In this document: positions 27,685 through 39,949 of the stretch, piece after piece
Layout of the letters: each line of letters begins with the position of its first letter
Numbering within the stretch: the stretch's first letter is position 1
Assembly: GCA_003576685.1 (NCBI GenBank)
Contig: QOZR01000002.1
Coordinates: 248,001-312,000, forward strand
From: Virgifigura deserti
GTDB taxonomy: Bacteria > Pseudomonadota > Alphaproteobacteria > Dongiales > Dongiaceae
Direction of reading: 5' to 3'
Length of the DNA stretch: 64,000 nucleotides
Made by a program: the position numbers and the translations under genes
The notes under the pieces: model-generated
The model's database searches: none
What the model saw: the letters and a program-made list of their open reading frames with translations, nothing else
What the model was told of the DNA's origin: nothing

Positions 27685-28715
27685 TGGCGGCACTGGTCGA
27701 AATCCGCAATCTGTCCGTCGAGTTCCAGACCGCGCGCGGCTCGTTCCGCGCGGTCGACGGAATCGATCTGACCATCGAGGCGGGCGAGGTGGTGGGCATC
27801 GTCGGCGAGTCGGGCTCGGGCAAGAGCGTCTCGATGCTGGCGCTGATGGGCCTGATCGTCTGGCCCGGCAAGGTTCAGGCCGACCGGCTGACGTTCGATG
27901 GCCACGACCTTCTCGCCATGACGCCAGCGCAACGGCGGCGCATCATCGGCAAGGACATCGCCATGGTGTTCCAGGAGCCGATCACCAGCCTCAACCCCTG
28001 CTTCACGGTCGGCTTCCAGATCATGGAAACGCTCGCGGTGCATGAAGGCGGCAGCCGCGCCGACCGCCGGCGCCGCACAGTCGAGCTGCTCGGCCAGGTC
28101 GGAATCCCAGCGCCGGAGAGCCGGCTCTCCTCCTTTCCCCACCAGCTGTCCGGCGGCATGAACCAGCGGGTCATGATCGCCATGGCGATCGCCTGCAACC
28201 CGCGACTGCTGATCGCCGACGAGCCGACGACCGCCCTCGACGTGACGATCCAAGCGCAGATCCTGGACCTGCTGGTCAATCTTCAGCAGGACCGCGGCAT
28301 GGCGCTGACGCTGATCACCCACGATATGGGCGTGGTCGCCGAAACCGCCGAGCGGGTCATCGTGATGTATGCCGGGCAGCAGGTCGAGGAGCAGCCGGTC
28401 GATGCGCTGTTCGCCAACCCCGCCCACCCCTACACCGCCGCCCTGCTCGACGCGCTGCCGGAGCGGAGTGCCGGCCGCCGTCGGCTGGCGACCATTCCCG
28501 GTGTGGTGCCGGGCATCGAGGACAGGCCGCGAGGCTGCCTCTTCCATCCGCGCTGCCGGTTCGCCGAGCAGCGCTGCGTCGACGAGCAGCCGCTGCTGGT
28601 TCCCGATGCCCGCGGCCGTTTCGTCCGCTGCCACTATGCGCTGGTCGACGGCGAGCCGACCAACAAGGAGCCCGGGTCGATCCGCGGGGAGCCCCAAAGG
28701 GAAACAACGCCGTGA
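27684..28715 (+). CDS. dppD: Dipeptide-type ABC transporter ATP-binding protein DppD
   Basis: This is one of the two cytoplasmic ATPases powering the importer. Visible are Walker A GESGSGKS, the Q-loop [12 protein letters not shown], the signature LSGGMNQR, and Walker [13 protein letters not shown]. The C-terminal oligopeptide-transporter domain has the cysteine cluster ([15 protein letters not shown], later RCHYAL) proposed to bind an iron-sulfur cluster in this family. Start ATG 27684, overlapping the dppC stop, gives 343 residues. An upstream open frame is antisense-like noise inside dppC. The stop overlaps the GTG of dppF by four bases. Confidence 0.95.
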   Translation: MAALVEIRNLSVEFQTARGSFRAVDGIDLTIEAGEVVGIVGESGSGKSVSMLALMGLIVWPGKVQADRLTFDGHDLLAMTPAQRRRIIGKDIAMVFQEPITSLNPCFTVGFQIMETLAVHEGGSRADRRRRTVELLGQVGIPAPESRLSSFPHQLSGGMNQRVMIAMAIACNPRLLIADEPTTALDVTIQAQILDLLVNLQQDRGMALTLITHDMGVVAETAERVIVMYAGQQVEEQPVDALFANPAHPYTAALLDALPERSAGRRRLATIPGVVPGIEDRPRGCLFHPRCRFAEQRCVDEQPLLVPDARGRFVRCHYALVDGEPTNKEPGSIRGEPQRETTP

Positions 28716-29713
28716 CCGCGCCCCTCCTCAATGCGGAGAACCTCACCCGGGACTACCGAATCGGCGGCGGCATGTTTCGGGCGTCGGCCACGCTCCGCGC
28801 CGTTGCCGGGGCGAGCTTCACCCTGTCCACCGGCCGGACTCTCGCGGTGGTCGGCGAATCGGGCTGCGGCAAGTCGACGCTCGCACGCTTGGTCACGATG
28901 ATCGAGCCACCGACATCGGGACGGTTGAACATCGCCGGCACGGAGATCACCGAGGCAGGCGCCAAGGAGCTCAAACAGCTGCGCCCCACCGTCCAGATGG
29001 TGTTCCAGAATCCATTCGCGTCGCTCAACCCGCGGAAGAAGATCGGCACGATCCTGGAAGAGCCGCTGCGTATCAATAGGCGGCTGAGCGCCGCGGAGCG
29101 GCGCGAGGCGGCGCGCGATATGATGGCGAAGGTCGGGCTCCGGCCGGAATTCTACGGCCGCTATCCACATATGTTCTCGGGCGGACAGCGGCAGCGCATC
29201 GCGATCGCCCGGGCGCTGATGCTGCATCCCCGTATCGTCGTCGCGGACGAGCCGGTCTCGGCGCTCGACGTGTCGATCCGGGCACAGGTGCTCAACCTGC
29301 TGATGGATCTGCAGGAAGAGTTCGATCTCGCCTATCTCTTCATCTCGCACGACCTCAGCGTCGTCCGGCACATCGCCGACGAGGTGATGGTGATGTATCT
29401 CGGCCGCCCGGTCGAGCATGGGCCGAAAGAGGTCATCTTCAACCGGCCGCACCACCCCTACACACGCGTTCTTCTGGCCAGCACGCCGGCTGTCGACCCG
29501 GCGGCCCGTTCGCAACGCATCAGCGTCAAGGGCGAACTGCCGTCCCCCATCAACCCGCCGCCCGGCTGCCCTTTCCATAAGCGCTGCCCCTTCGCCACGC
29601 CGCATTGCGCAGCCGAGCGGCCGGAACTCCGCATGGTCGATGGCCGCCTAGTCGCCTGCCACTATGCTGAGACCGTGGGGGCTGAAACCGTGGAGGACGA
29701 GATCGCAGGCTGA
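28712..29713 (+). CDS. dppF: Dipeptide-type ABC transporter ATP-binding protein DppF
   Basis: This is the second ATPase, forming a heterodimer with DppD. Visible are Walker [11 protein letters not shown]-loop [13 protein letters not shown], signature FSGGQRQR, Walker [13 protein letters not shown] and the H-loop [11 protein letters not shown]-terminal cysteine-rich segment ([17 protein letters not shown]) matches the family. It has a GTG start and 333 residues, and ends the five-gene dpp operon. No clear terminator follows at once. Confidence 0.95.
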   Translation: MTAPLLNAENLTRDYRIGGGMFRASATLRAVAGASFTLSTGRTLAVVGESGCGKSTLARLVTMIEPPTSGRLNIAGTEITEAGAKELKQLRPTVQMVFQNPFASLNPRKKIGTILEEPLRINRRLSAAERREAARDMMAKVGLRPEFYGRYPHMFSGGQRQRIAIARALMLHPRIVVADEPVSALDVSIRAQVLNLLMDLQEEFDLAYLFISHDLSVVRHIADEVMVMYLGRPVEHGPKEVIFNRPHHPYTRVLLASTPAVDPAARSQRISVKGELPSPINPPPGCPFHKRCPFATPHCAAERPELRMVDGRLVACHYAETVGAETVEDEIAG

Positions 29714-30046
29714 CGGCGGCGTTCTCGTCTTTAGAGTGCCTGATAGAATCCAATTGCGGCTTTCCGGCAACAAGCCGGCGGAACGGAGTCCGACGACGCC
29801 GAAGCCGGCTGGTATTTCCCCGGCGCCTGTGCTACCTGACCATGCAAAGAAAAAAGGGCATTTTTGACGAAAGTTTACGGCAATAGCGAAGCTTTGACGT
29901 ATCGGTGCCACGCCTTTTTATGTGTGGTCGTCATCCAATAGGGGGGAAGTCCGTCGGTTTGTGGAAGAAGATCGGGGGACCGTCGATAACGCCGTAGTCA
30001 CCCGAACGATCGACGCTCCACGGCTGGGACGATCGAACAGCACGCC
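29714..30046 (+). other. Intergenic region between dppF and mlaA
   Basis: No gene, tRNA or strong terminator was recognised in this 333-base gap. It is more AT-rich towards its middle, with an AAAGAAAAAAGGGC stretch. It must contain the promoter for the mlaA-mlaC operon, but no clear -35/-10 pair could be assigned by eye. Confidence 0.5.
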
Positions 30047-30835
30047 ATGCGACCAATCATGTCTTTACGCCGTTCCTTTGACATCGCCTGCGTCTGTCTG
30101 GCCGCCATGCTCGCGGCCGGCTGCGCCACGAAACCCGTGGATCCGGAGCTGCAGGCAGCCTATGAGGAGGCGAATGACCCGCTCGAACCGATGAATCGGT
30201 ATTTCTTCGAGGTCAATTACGCCCTTGACGAGCTGCTGCTGAAACCGGCCGCGGGCTGGTACTATACCGCCCTGCCGAATCCGGTTCAGGACGGCATACG
30301 AAACTTCCTCCGTAACCTGCGCTCGCCGGTGATTCTGGCCAACGACCTGTTCCAGGGCGAGATGGATCGAGCCGGAGACACCATAGGCCGCTTCGCGATC
30401 AACAGCACGATCGGCCTGCTCGGCCTGTTCGATGTTGCCGCGGAACTGGGAATGCCCTTTCACGACGAGGATTTCGGCCAGACCCTCGCCGTCGCCAGTG
30501 TGGGTGAAGGGCCGTATCTGGTGATCCCGCTGCTCGGCCCCTCCAACCCGCGCGATCTGACCGGCCGCATCGTGGATTTCCTCATCGACCCGCTCGATTA
30601 TCTGGTCCAGGACGACGCTTTCAGCTATGGCCGCGGGGCCACCGAGGGCATAGACACGCGCGCACGGAACCTGAAAACGCTCGACGAGATCCGCGCTAGT
30701 TCGATCGACTATTATGCGACGATGCGTAGCTTGTATCGCCAAAGGCGCAATGCGGAGATTCGCAACGGCCAATCGGACTCCGACGCCTTTCCAGGGGTTA
30801 CCTTCGAAGAGGACTTCGACTTCGAGGCGAACTGA
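30047..30835 (+). CDS. mlaA: MlaA (VacJ) outer-membrane lipoprotein
   Basis: This is a component of the retrograde phospholipid transport (Mla) pathway that removes mislocalised phospholipids from the outer leaflet of the outer membrane. The signal peptide ends in lipobox LAAGC with the lipidated cysteine at residue 26. ANDPLEPMNRYFFEVNYALDELLLKP, then NFLRNLRSPVILANDLFQGE, FAINSTIGLLGLFDVA and GPYLVIPLLGPSNPRDLTG are all classic MlaA motifs. It has 262 residues. ATG at 30059 is an alternative start. The mlaC gene begins three bases after the stop. Confidence 0.95.
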   Translation: MRPIMSLRRSFDIACVCLAAMLAAGCATKPVDPELQAAYEEANDPLEPMNRYFFEVNYALDELLLKPAAGWYYTALPNPVQDGIRNFLRNLRSPVILANDLFQGEMDRAGDTIGRFAINSTIGLLGLFDVAAELGMPFHDEDFGQTLAVASVGEGPYLVIPLLGPSNPRDLTGRIVDFLIDPLDYLVQDDAFSYGRGATEGIDTRARNLKTLDEIRASSIDYYATMRSLYRQRRNAEIRNGQSDSDAFPGVTFEEDFDFEAN

Positions 30836-30838
30836 GCA

Positions 30839-31435
30839 ATGCTGTCGCGCCGTGACCTGCTTGTTATTCCGCTCGCCTTTGCCACGCTCGGAATCGGTGC
30901 GGTCCGCGCTGGGCAAAGCGGGACGGATGCGAAGAGCTTCATCGAGAACCTCGGCGCGGAGGCGGTCGAGGCGCTGACCGGTCCCGATCTGCCCCAAGAT
31001 GAACGCGAGCGTCGCTTTAGCGCCATGCTCAACCGCTATTTCGACCTGCCGGGGATCGGGAAATTCGTCCTCGGCCGGTATTGGCGCAGCGCCTCGGAGG
31101 CCGAGCGGCAGGATTTCCTCCGGCTGTTCGAGGACTTCATCGTGAAGTCCTATGCCGCCCGCTTCGCCGAATATTCGGGGGAGCAGTTCCGGGTCCTTGG
31201 GGTTCGGAACGAGGGTGACTATGCCACCGTGCAAAGTCTCGTGATCCGCCCCGGCGCCGAGGACGTCCGCGTCGACTGGCGCCTGCGCGATGCCGACGGC
31301 CTCAAGATCATCGACATCATGGTCGAAGGGGTGAGCATGGTGATCACCCAGCGCGCCGATTTTGCCTCCGTCATTCAGAGCCGCGGCGGCGTCGCCGGCC
31401 TGCTCGACATGCTGCGGCAGAAGACCTCGTCATAA
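30839..31435 (+). CDS. mlaC: MlaC periplasmic phospholipid-binding protein
   Basis: This is a soluble lipid carrier that shuttles phospholipids between the MlaA complex and the inner-membrane MlaFEDB transporter. It has an N-terminal signal (MLSRRDLLVIPLAFATLGIGAVRAG), with an RR pair that could be Tat-like. The MlaC/Ttg2D signature is visible in YFDLPGIGKFVLGRYWRSASEAERQDFLRLFEDFIVKSYAARFAEY. The tail DADGLKIIDIMVEGVSMVITQRADFASVI is also typical. It has 198 residues. The gene forms an operon with mlaA, and mlaFED are not in the window. A terminator follows immediately. Confidence 0.94.
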   Translation: MLSRRDLLVIPLAFATLGIGAVRAGQSGTDAKSFIENLGAEAVEALTGPDLPQDERERRFSAMLNRYFDLPGIGKFVLGRYWRSASEAERQDFLRLFEDFIVKSYAARFAEYSGEQFRVLGVRNEGDYATVQSLVIRPGAEDVRVDWRLRDADGLKIIDIMVEGVSMVITQRADFASVIQSRGGVAGLLDMLRQKTSS

Positions 31436-31461
31436 GGGCGCCCACATAGGGGCGCTCTTTT
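31435..31461 (+). terminator. Rho-independent terminator after mlaC
   Basis: AGGGCGCCC pairs with GGGGCGCTCT (one G-U pair) around a short loop, and the second arm runs into four T residues. It begins at the last base of the mlaC stop codon. Confidence 0.75.
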
Positions 31462-31478
31462 CAACGCGGCCTCGTTCA

Positions 31479-33161
31479 TCACCCCCGCGTCAGCGGACGG
31501 TACTTGATCCGGTGCGGCTGGTCCGCCTCGGCGCCCAGGCGACGGTGCCGGTCGGCCTCGTAGTCCTGGAAATTGCCCTCGAACCAGACCGCCTCGCTAT
31601 CGCCTTCGAACGCCAGGATGTGCGTGGCGATACGGTCGAGGAACCAGCGGTCATGGCTGATCACGACGGCGCAGCCGGCGAACTCGAGCAGCGCCTCCTC
31701 CAACGCGCGCAAGGTATCGACGTCGAGATCGTTGGTCGGCTCGTCGAGCAGCAGCAGGTTCGCCCCTGATTTCAGCATCTTCGCGAGGTGAACGCGGTTG
31801 CGCTCGCCGCCCGAGAGCTGACCGACCTTCTTCTGCTGATCCGACCCCTTGAAGTTGAACCCCGCCACATAGGCGCGGCTCTGCACCTTGCGCTTGCCGA
31901 GCTCGATCTCGTCGCGCCCGTCCGAGATCTCCTCCCAGACGGTCCGGTCCGGCGCCAGCGCGTCGCGCGACTGGTCGACATAGCCGAGCTTCACCGTCTC
32001 GCCGGTGCGGAAGGAGCCGCCGTCCGGCTGCTCCTGCCCCGTGATGATCCGGAACAGCGTCGTCTTGCCGGCACCGTTCGGGCCGATCACGCCGACGATC
32101 CCGCCCGGCGGCAGACGGAAGCTCAGATCATCGATCAGCAGGCGGTCACCGAAACCCTTGCGCAGATGTTCCGCCTCGATCACAAGGTCGCCCAGCCGCG
32201 GCCCCGGCGGAATAGTGATCTGCCCGGCCTCTGTCGCCTTCTCGCCGCCCGACGCCAGCAGCGATTCATAGGCCGAAATGCGGGCCTTGCTCTTCGCCTG
32301 GCGGGCGCGCGGCGACTGGCGGATCCAGTCGAGCTCGTTCTGGAGCGTACGCTGACGCGCCGCCTCCTGCCTCGCCTCCTGCGCCAAGCGCTGCTGCTTC
32401 TGCTCGAGCCAGGACGAGTAGTTGCCTTCGAACGGAATCCCGCGCCCGCGGTCGAGCTCGAGAATCCAGCCGGCCACATTGTCGAGAAAATAACGGTCGT
32501 GGGTAACCGCAACGACGGTGCCCTTATATTCGGCGAGGAACCGCTCGAGCCAGGCGACCGACTCGGCGTCGAGATGGTTCGTCGGCTCGTCGAGCAGGAG
32601 CAGGTCGGGCTTCTGCAGCAGCAGGCGGCAGAGCGCGACGCGACGGCGCTCGCCGCCCGACAGGGTCGTGACATCGGCGTCCCCCGGCGGACAGCGCAGC
32701 GCGTCCATCGCGATATCGACGGTGCGCTGCAGGTCCCAGGCGTCGGCCGCGTCGATCTTTTCCTGCAGTTCGCCCTGCTCGGCGATCAGCGCATCCATCT
32801 CGTCCGGCGAGAGGTCTTCGGCGAAGCGGGCGCTCACCGCCTCGAAGCGGTCGACCAGCGTCTTCACCTCGCCCAGACCTTCCATCACATTGCCCTGAAC
32901 GTCCTTCGCGGGATCGAGCACCGGCTCCTGCGGCAGATAGCCGACCGAGGCCCCCTCCGCCGACCAGGCCTCGCCCGAAAAATCCGTCTCGATCCCCGCC
33001 ATGATCCGCAAGAGCGTTGACTTGCCGGAGCCGTTCAGGCCGAGGACGCCGATCTTCGCACCCGGCAGGAAGGACAGCCAGACGTCCTCCAGCACCTTGC
33101 GACCGCCGGGATAGGTCTTGCCGAGACCTTTCATGACGTAGATGTACTGATAGGCGGCCAT
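31479..33161 (-). CDS. ettA: Energy-dependent translational throttle protein EttA (ABC-F)
   Basis: This is a ribosome-associated ABC-F ATPase that gates translation elongation according to the ATP/ADP ratio. It has two ABC domains: Walker [10 protein letters not shown] and GPNGAGKTT, signatures [11 protein letters not shown] and [11 protein letters not shown], and Walker [13 protein letters not shown] and [12 protein letters not shown]. The arm and linker segments ([22 protein letters not shown] and the basic [24 protein letters not shown] region) identify EttA within ABC-F. It has 560 residues. It is convergent with mlaC and not in an obvious operon. Confidence 0.96.
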   Translation of the reverse strand: MAAYQYIYVMKGLGKTYPGGRKVLEDVWLSFLPGAKIGVLGLNGSGKSTLLRIMAGIETDFSGEAWSAEGASVGYLPQEPVLDPAKDVQGNVMEGLGEVKTLVDRFEAVSARFAEDLSPDEMDALIAEQGELQEKIDAADAWDLQRTVDIAMDALRCPPGDADVTTLSGGERRRVALCRLLLQKPDLLLLDEPTNHLDAESVAWLERFLAEYKGTVVAVTHDRYFLDNVAGWILELDRGRGIPFEGNYSSWLEQKQQRLAQEARQEAARQRTLQNELDWIRQSPRARQAKSKARISAYESLLASGGEKATEAGQITIPPGPRLGDLVIEAEHLRKGFGDRLLIDDLSFRLPPGGIVGVIGPNGAGKTTLFRIITGQEQPDGGSFRTGETVKLGYVDQSRDALAPDRTVWEEISDGRDEIELGKRKVQSRAYVAGFNFKGSDQQKKVGQLSGGERNRVHLAKMLKSGANLLLLDEPTNDLDVDTLRALEEALLEFAGCAVVISHDRWFLDRIATHILAFEGDSEAVWFEGNFQDYEADRHRRLGAEADQPHRIKYRPLTRG

Positions 33162-33269
33162 AGGCTCCTCCGAGGCTTGCGGTGTCGGTCTGGGGAAAGG
33201 GCGCGCTCTTGTAGCCTAAAGCGCGCCGCCGCCGCAACGAAAAGAGAACGAAGACCTGCGAACCGTCCG

Positions 33270-34931
33270 TTACGGCATTCGGGTCGGAGCGGCCGCATTG
33301 GGCCCGACCGCACTGGGCAGCGTAACGGTCACTATCGTCCCCGCGCCCGCAACACTGTCGATCGCGAGCTGACCGCCGAGCACCTCGGTCAGCCGCTTTG
33401 CGAGCGGCAGGCCGAGCCCGGTTCCCTCATAGCGTCGGGACAGCGCGCTTTCGAGTTGCCGGAACGGTTCGAGCGCCACGGCGATCTCGTCCGGGCGCAT
33501 GCCGATGCCCGTGTCCATCACCGTGACCGCAACAAGATTGCCCACCCGGCGCGCACCGATTCGCACATCCCCCCCCGCCGGCGTGAACTTGACCGCGTTC
33601 GACAGCAGGTTGAGGAGAATCTGCTTGAGCCGAAGCTCGTCCGCCCAGACCGCCGGGACATCGTGCGGAATCTCCGCCGCAAGCCTCAAGCGGCCTTCGT
33701 TGGCCCGAGGCCGTACCAGGGCGAGGCAGCTCTCCCCCAGCCGCCCGAGGTCGACCGGCTCCGGCGAGAGGATGACGCGGCCCGCCTCGATCTTGGACAG
33801 GTCGAGGATCTCATTGATGAGTTCCAGAAGATGCTCGCCGCTGGTGTGTATGTCGCCCGCATAGGCGCGATAGCAGGCGGCGCCGACCGGGCCGAACATC
33901 TCGCTCTTGATCAGCTCCGCGAACCCGATGATTGCATTCAACGGTGTCCGCAACTCATGGCTCATGGTGGCGAGAAACTCGGACTTGCTCCGATTGGCCG
34001 TTTCGGCCTGAAGCTTGGCCTCCTCGAGCGCGATCTCCGCCAGCTTGCGCTCGGTGTTGTCGACAGTGATGCCGGATATTCGGACCGGCTGGCCGTCGTC
34101 GCCATGCTCCACCTGGCCACGGGCAAGGATCCAGCGCGTCCCGGTCTGCGGATGCACGATCCGGAACTCCACCTGGTATTCCCGTTGGACGCGACCGAGA
34201 ATCTCGTCGGACACCGCTTCGACTCGCGGCCGATCCTCGGGGTGGAGCCGGGCAAGCCAGATCTCGCTCGATGGCTTCTCCCGCTGCGGATCGACGCCAT
34301 AGATCCGGTACATCTCCTCCGACCACACGAGGCGGTCCTCGGCGATGTCCAGGACCCAGGCGCCCGCCTCGGCGCTGCGGAGCGCGAGACGCAGCTGCTC
34401 TTCGCGCTCGCGGAGCGCTTGCTCGGTCTGCTTGCGCTCGGTGATGTCGGTGAGCGTCCCCACCGCGCGTGCCGCCTTCCCCGAACGAATCCAGGCCACC
34501 ACCTTGCCGCGGGCGGAGACCCAGACCCAGGCGCCGGCCTTCGTACGTATGCGATACTCCGCAACGAAGTTCGGCTCCCGCCCCTCGACGACGTCCGTGA
34601 GCAGCCCGAGGATGCGGTCGTGGTCATCGGGATGCAGATCCCTCTCCCAGGCGTCGTAGCTGGGGTCGCGCTCGCCCGTCGCGTAGCCGAGGATCGCCTC
34701 GTAGCGTGGGCTCAGATACATCGACCCGCCGGGAATGTCCCAGTCCCAGAGCCCTTCGTTCGCGGCCTCGAGCGCGAATCGCAGCCGTTCCGCGTCGCGG
34801 CGCTCGCTCTCGTTCGACAGCTGATCGGAAGGGGCCACGAGCATCACCGAATGAAGATCTGGGTACTCATCGCCGAGCGAGCCCCGCCGAATCGGCCGGT
34901 CCCGCAGCGAATAGTCGCTCTGGACGGCCAA
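33270..34931 (-). CDS. PAS-domain sensor histidine kinase (cytosolic)
   Basis: Two PAS/PAC repeats sense an unknown signal. PAS-1 covers about residues 45-165 (EGLWDWDIPGGSMYLSPRYEAILGY, WVSARGKVV) and PAS-2 about 178-295 (AGAWVLDIAEDRLVWSEEMYRIYGVD). The HisKA H-box FLATMSHELRTPLNAIIGF follows near residue 320. The HATPase domain has N-box ILLNLLSNAVKFT, G1 DTGIGMRPDE and G2 GTGLGLPLAKRL. There is no transmembrane segment and no receiver domain, so it is a cytosolic kinase whose partner regulator is elsewhere. It has 553 residues. GSLGDEYPDLHSVM at the N-terminus is not recognised. Confidence 0.93.
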   Translation of the reverse strand: MAVQSDYSLRDRPIRRGSLGDEYPDLHSVMLVAPSDQLSNESERRDAERLRFALEAANEGLWDWDIPGGSMYLSPRYEAILGYATGERDPSYDAWERDLHPDDHDRILGLLTDVVEGREPNFVAEYRIRTKAGAWVWVSARGKVVAWIRSGKAARAVGTLTDITERKQTEQALREREEQLRLALRSAEAGAWVLDIAEDRLVWSEEMYRIYGVDPQREKPSSEIWLARLHPEDRPRVEAVSDEILGRVQREYQVEFRIVHPQTGTRWILARGQVEHGDDGQPVRISGITVDNTERKLAEIALEEAKLQAETANRSKSEFLATMSHELRTPLNAIIGFAELIKSEMFGPVGAACYRAYAGDIHTSGEHLLELINEILDLSKIEAGRVILSPEPVDLGRLGESCLALVRPRANEGRLRLAAEIPHDVPAVWADELRLKQILLNLLSNAVKFTPAGGDVRIGARRVGNLVAVTVMDTGIGMRPDEIAVALEPFRQLESALSRRYEGTGLGLPLAKRLTEVLGGQLAIDSVAGAGTIVTVTLPSAVGPNAAAPTRMP

Positions 34932-35053
34932 CCGACAGTCGCTCAGGGAACCGTTCCACGGTACCAGCCGGCTCAGCGTTCCTCCGATCCGAACCGGTCA
35001 TACCGATTAGTCCGCAGGATACGCACAAAGAATCTTAAAATTCGGAAATAAAG

Positions 35054-35129
35054 TGGTGGGCCCGGCAGGACTCGAACCTGCGACAACACCGTTATGAGCG
35101 GCGCGTTCTGACCACTGAACTACGGGCCC
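35054..35129 (-). tRNA. tRNA-Ile2 (CAU anticodon)
   Basis: On the minus strand a 76-base cloverleaf has acceptor stem GGGCCCG / CGGGCCC, a D-arm with TTCAGTGGTCAGAA, anticodon loop CTCATAA, and the T-arm sequence GGTTCGAGTCC. The CCA end is encoded. A CAU anticodon is used by initiator Met, elongator Met and Ile2. The GGGCCC acceptor stem and body fit the tRNA whose C34 is modified to lysidine by TilS, which decodes AUA. It lies upstream of rpoD's stop side, as a separate unit. Confidence 0.85.
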
Positions 35130-35218
35130 CCTCCCGCGGTCACATAGCAGATTTCAGCGACCGGCGACAGAGGCGAGCCGATCGCTGAAATTTGGCGCGT
35201 TTTCGTCGGGAGTCGAGG

Positions 35219-37174
<1,956 letters not shown>

Positions 37175-37275
37175 TCAGCACCTGCCTCAAGTCCATGTCC
37201 TTCAAAATAAAAATAAGCCAGCCGGTTACAAGCCTGCGTGAAGCCAGCCGTTAAAAATCGCCCGGGTGACGACTC

Positions 37276-39141
37276 CTAACGATCAAGGTCTCGCCGCCTG
37301 CTCTCACCTTCCAAGCTCACCCGCTGCTTCGCCTCGAATTGGGCCAAGGCCTCGTCCGTCATGTCTTCGGCGAGACGCCGTGCCGCGGCGTCGGTTTCCC
37401 GCCGCGCCTCCCGCTCGCGCATCAAGGCTAAGATATGCAAAAAACCCTCGCTGGCTTGCTCCGGAGGGGCGTCAGGGAGGGTAAATCGCTTGTCTTTGGT
37501 CCTGTGCAAAAGAGCATCCAGAACCCCGGAAAGTCCCTGCTGCGACAGGTAGTGCCTTAGCATTTGCGAGTCAAGTTCCGGATGCAGCGCAACCGCATCG
37601 ACGAGGGCCTGGCGGAGCTGATCGAGCTTGCCCGTCGGGAAAACGGTCTGCGCCAGCTCCTCGGCATGCTGGGCAAGCAGATCGGGATGATTGATCGCCA
37701 CCGCAAGGGCGATCTCCTGCTGGAGCCGGGACGGGTCAGGCATGCCGCGCCGCGCCGCTTCGCCGCCCGCGGACGTGCGTTGTCCCGGCAGCAGCTTCGA
37801 TCCGCGCGCCCATCCGGATCGGCCAGGGAAACCTCCCGCCGGGGAACCTCCGGAATACCTGCCATTGCCGAATTCGGCGTCGAGACGCCGATCCATCTCG
37901 ATCCGATAGTCTTGATAGACGGTGCGGTCGGCGATGCGGTGCAGGCGCTCGCGCAGACGCTCGCGGAAGCCGGCGCGGCGCTCCGGCGTGTCGAGCCTGT
38001 GCCCCGTCGCCTCCATCTGCCAGAGGACGGCGACCAGCGGTCGCGCCCGATCGATCACCTCGCGCAGCGCCGCTCCCCCTTGCTCGCGCACCAGGCTGTC
38101 GGGGTCCTCGCCCGGCGGCAGCAGGGCGAACCGAAGGGACTGGCCCGGCTTCAGCAGCGGCAGCGCGCGATCGGCCGCCCGGGCGGCAGCGCGCTCGCCC
38201 GCGGCATCGCCGTCGAAGCAGAGCACCGGTTCGGGCGCCAGCCGCCAGAGCTCGACCATCTGCTCCTCGGTGAGCGCCGTGCCGAGCGGCGCGACCGACT
38301 GGGCAAAGCCCGCCTGCGCCAGGGCGATCACGTCCATATAGCCTTCGGCGACGATGATCTCATCTTTCTCGCGCGCCGCCTTCAGCGCCTGGGCCAGGCC
38401 ATAGAGGGTCCGCCCCTTATGGAACAGCGGTGTCTCCGGCGAATTGAGATATTTGGGCTCTCCGTCGCCCAGAATCCGGCCGCCGAAGGCGATCACCCGC
38501 CCACGCCGGTCGGTGATCGGGAACATGACCCGGCCACGGAACCGGTCATAGGGCGCGCCACCCCTCCCATTGGCATTATCCGGCTGGATCAGCAACCCGG
38601 CCTCGACCAGCAGCGCCTCCGGGAAGCCAGCCCCGGTCAGCGCTAACTTCAGCGCACCCCGGGAGTCCGGCGCATAGCCGAGCCGAAAGCGGGCGATCGT
38701 CGTCTCCTCGAGCCCGCGCCCCTTCAGATAATCGAGGGCCGAGCGCCCGGCGGCCGATCGAAGCCGCTCCTCATACCAGGCCGCCGCCGCCTCCAGCACG
38801 GCCAGCCCGGATGTCTGACGCTGGGCGCGCTGCCGATCCTCCGGCGCGCTGACCGGCACCGGCAACCCCGCCTCCTGCGCCAGCTTCTCGACCGCCTCCG
38901 GAAAGGACAGCCCTTCGTTGCGCATGACAAAACCGACCACGTCGCCATGCGCGCCGCAGCCGAAGCAGTGAAAGAAGCCCTTCTCCTCGCTGATCGTGAA
39001 GGACGGTGTTTTCTCGTTATGGAAGGGGCAGAGCGCGTGATATTCGCGCCCGCGCTTCTGCAGCCGCAGCTTGCGCCCGATCACGTCGGCGATCGACAGG
39101 CGATTGCGAAGCTCTTCGAGAAACTGCGGCGAGAACGCCAT
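37276..39141 (-). CDS. dnaG: DNA primase DnaG
   Basis: This enzyme synthesises RNA primers for DNA replication. The N-terminal zinc-ribbon (YHALCPFHNEKTPSFTISEEKGFFHCFGCGAHGDV), the RNA-polymerase core with TOPRIM motif DEIIVAEGYMDVIAL, and the downstream FDGDAAGERAAARAADRAL stretch are typical. The C-terminal helicase-interaction domain, the last roughly 150 residues, is less conserved. It has 621 residues. It is located between yqeY and rpoD on the minus strand and is likely co-transcribed with rpoD. Confidence 0.97.
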   Translation of the reverse strand: MAFSPQFLEELRNRLSIADVIGRKLRLQKRGREYHALCPFHNEKTPSFTISEEKGFFHCFGCGAHGDVVGFVMRNEGLSFPEAVEKLAQEAGLPVPVSAPEDRQRAQRQTSGLAVLEAAAAWYEERLRSAAGRSALDYLKGRGLEETTIARFRLGYAPDSRGALKLALTGAGFPEALLVEAGLLIQPDNANGRGGAPYDRFRGRVMFPITDRRGRVIAFGGRILGDGEPKYLNSPETPLFHKGRTLYGLAQALKAAREKDEIIVAEGYMDVIALAQAGFAQSVAPLGTALTEEQMVELWRLAPEPVLCFDGDAAGERAAARAADRALPLLKPGQSLRFALLPPGEDPDSLVREQGGAALREVIDRARPLVAVLWQMEATGHRLDTPERRAGFRERLRERLHRIADRTVYQDYRIEMDRRLDAEFGNGRYSGGSPAGGFPGRSGWARGSKLLPGQRTSAGGEAARRGMPDPSRLQQEIALAVAINHPDLLAQHAEELAQTVFPTGKLDQLRQALVDAVALHPELDSQMLRHYLSQQGLSGVLDALLHRTKDKRFTLPDAPPEQASEGFLHILALMREREARRETDAAARRLAEDMTDEALAQFEAKQRVSLEGESRRRDLDR

Positions 39142-39254
39142 CGGCCATCATCCGAGTTCGCCGGCGAATGTGCCGGCCGACCGCATCCGCGATGGGACTA
39201 TATCGACGGATGCCGTGCAGGTTAAGCCGTACTGTTACTTATAAAATACAAACC

Positions 39255-39710
39255 CTAGCCGAGTTTCTGCTTTACCAGCGTCCCCGCCTTGGCGAAGTCC
39301 ATGCGTCCGGCGTAGCGCTCTTTCAGCGACGCCATGACGCGCCCCATGTCCTTGATGCTGGCGGCGCCGACATCGGCGATCGCCTGGTCGACGGCCGCTT
39401 GACTCTCCGCCATGTCCATCTGCTGCGGCAGAAAACCCTGGATTATGTCGATCTCCTCGGATTCCTGCTGCGCCAGCTCGGTTCGGCCGCCCTGCTCGTA
39501 GAGGGTGATGCTGTCGCGCCGCTGCCGGATCATCTTCTGCATCATGTCGATGATCTCGTCATCGCCGATGCCTTCGGTGTTGCCCCGGCTGCGGGCCGCG
39601 ATATCCCGATCCTTGAGGGCGGCGAGGATCAGGCGAAGCGTCGATGTCGACCGCTGATCCTTGGCCTTCATGGCCGCTTTCAACGCGTCGTTGAGGCGGG
39701 CGCGCAGCAT
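39255..39710 (-). CDS. GatB/YqeY domain-containing protein
   Basis: YqeY-type proteins share the tail domain of glutamyl-tRNA(Gln) amidotransferase subunit B and may bind tRNA. LRARLNDALKAAMKAKDQRSTSTLRLILAALKDRDIAARS and the C-terminal MGRVMASLKERYAGRMDFAKAGTLVKQKL are diagnostic. The frame extends to 39761, but ATG 39710 (MLRARLND) matches the family N-terminus and gives 151 residues. In alphaproteobacteria this gene commonly precedes dnaG-rpoD, as here. Its cellular role is not settled. Confidence 0.92.
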   Translation of the reverse strand: MLRARLNDALKAAMKAKDQRSTSTLRLILAALKDRDIAARSRGNTEGIGDDEIIDMMQKMIRQRRDSITLYEQGGRTELAQQESEEIDIIQGFLPQQMDMAESQAAVDQAIADVGAASIKDMGRVMASLKERYAGRMDFAKAGTLVKQKLG

Positions 39711-39949
39711 GGCTCGGCCCCTGTTGTCGTGGAAGAAGCCGGTGACGTTACAGGATTTCACCCTTCATGGCAAATTCGAGCTATTTTGATAAGAGATTGA
39801 AATTCATGAAATTTTTTCCGGCCTTCGGACTTGACGCACGGTCTCTATAGGCTTATCTAGCCGGCAATTTGCCCGGTCGAAGCAGCTGAAGGAACCCGCG
39901 CCTCGCGGTGCGGCTCGCCTTCGCCCGCACAATCAAAGGGTTAACGCCA

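Noticed and set aside
37200..37260. Direct repeat AAGCCAGCCG (two copies) upstream of rpoD as an operator
   Set aside because: Ten bases with 26-base spacing in a GC-rich leader is weak evidence, and no family or known motif fits.
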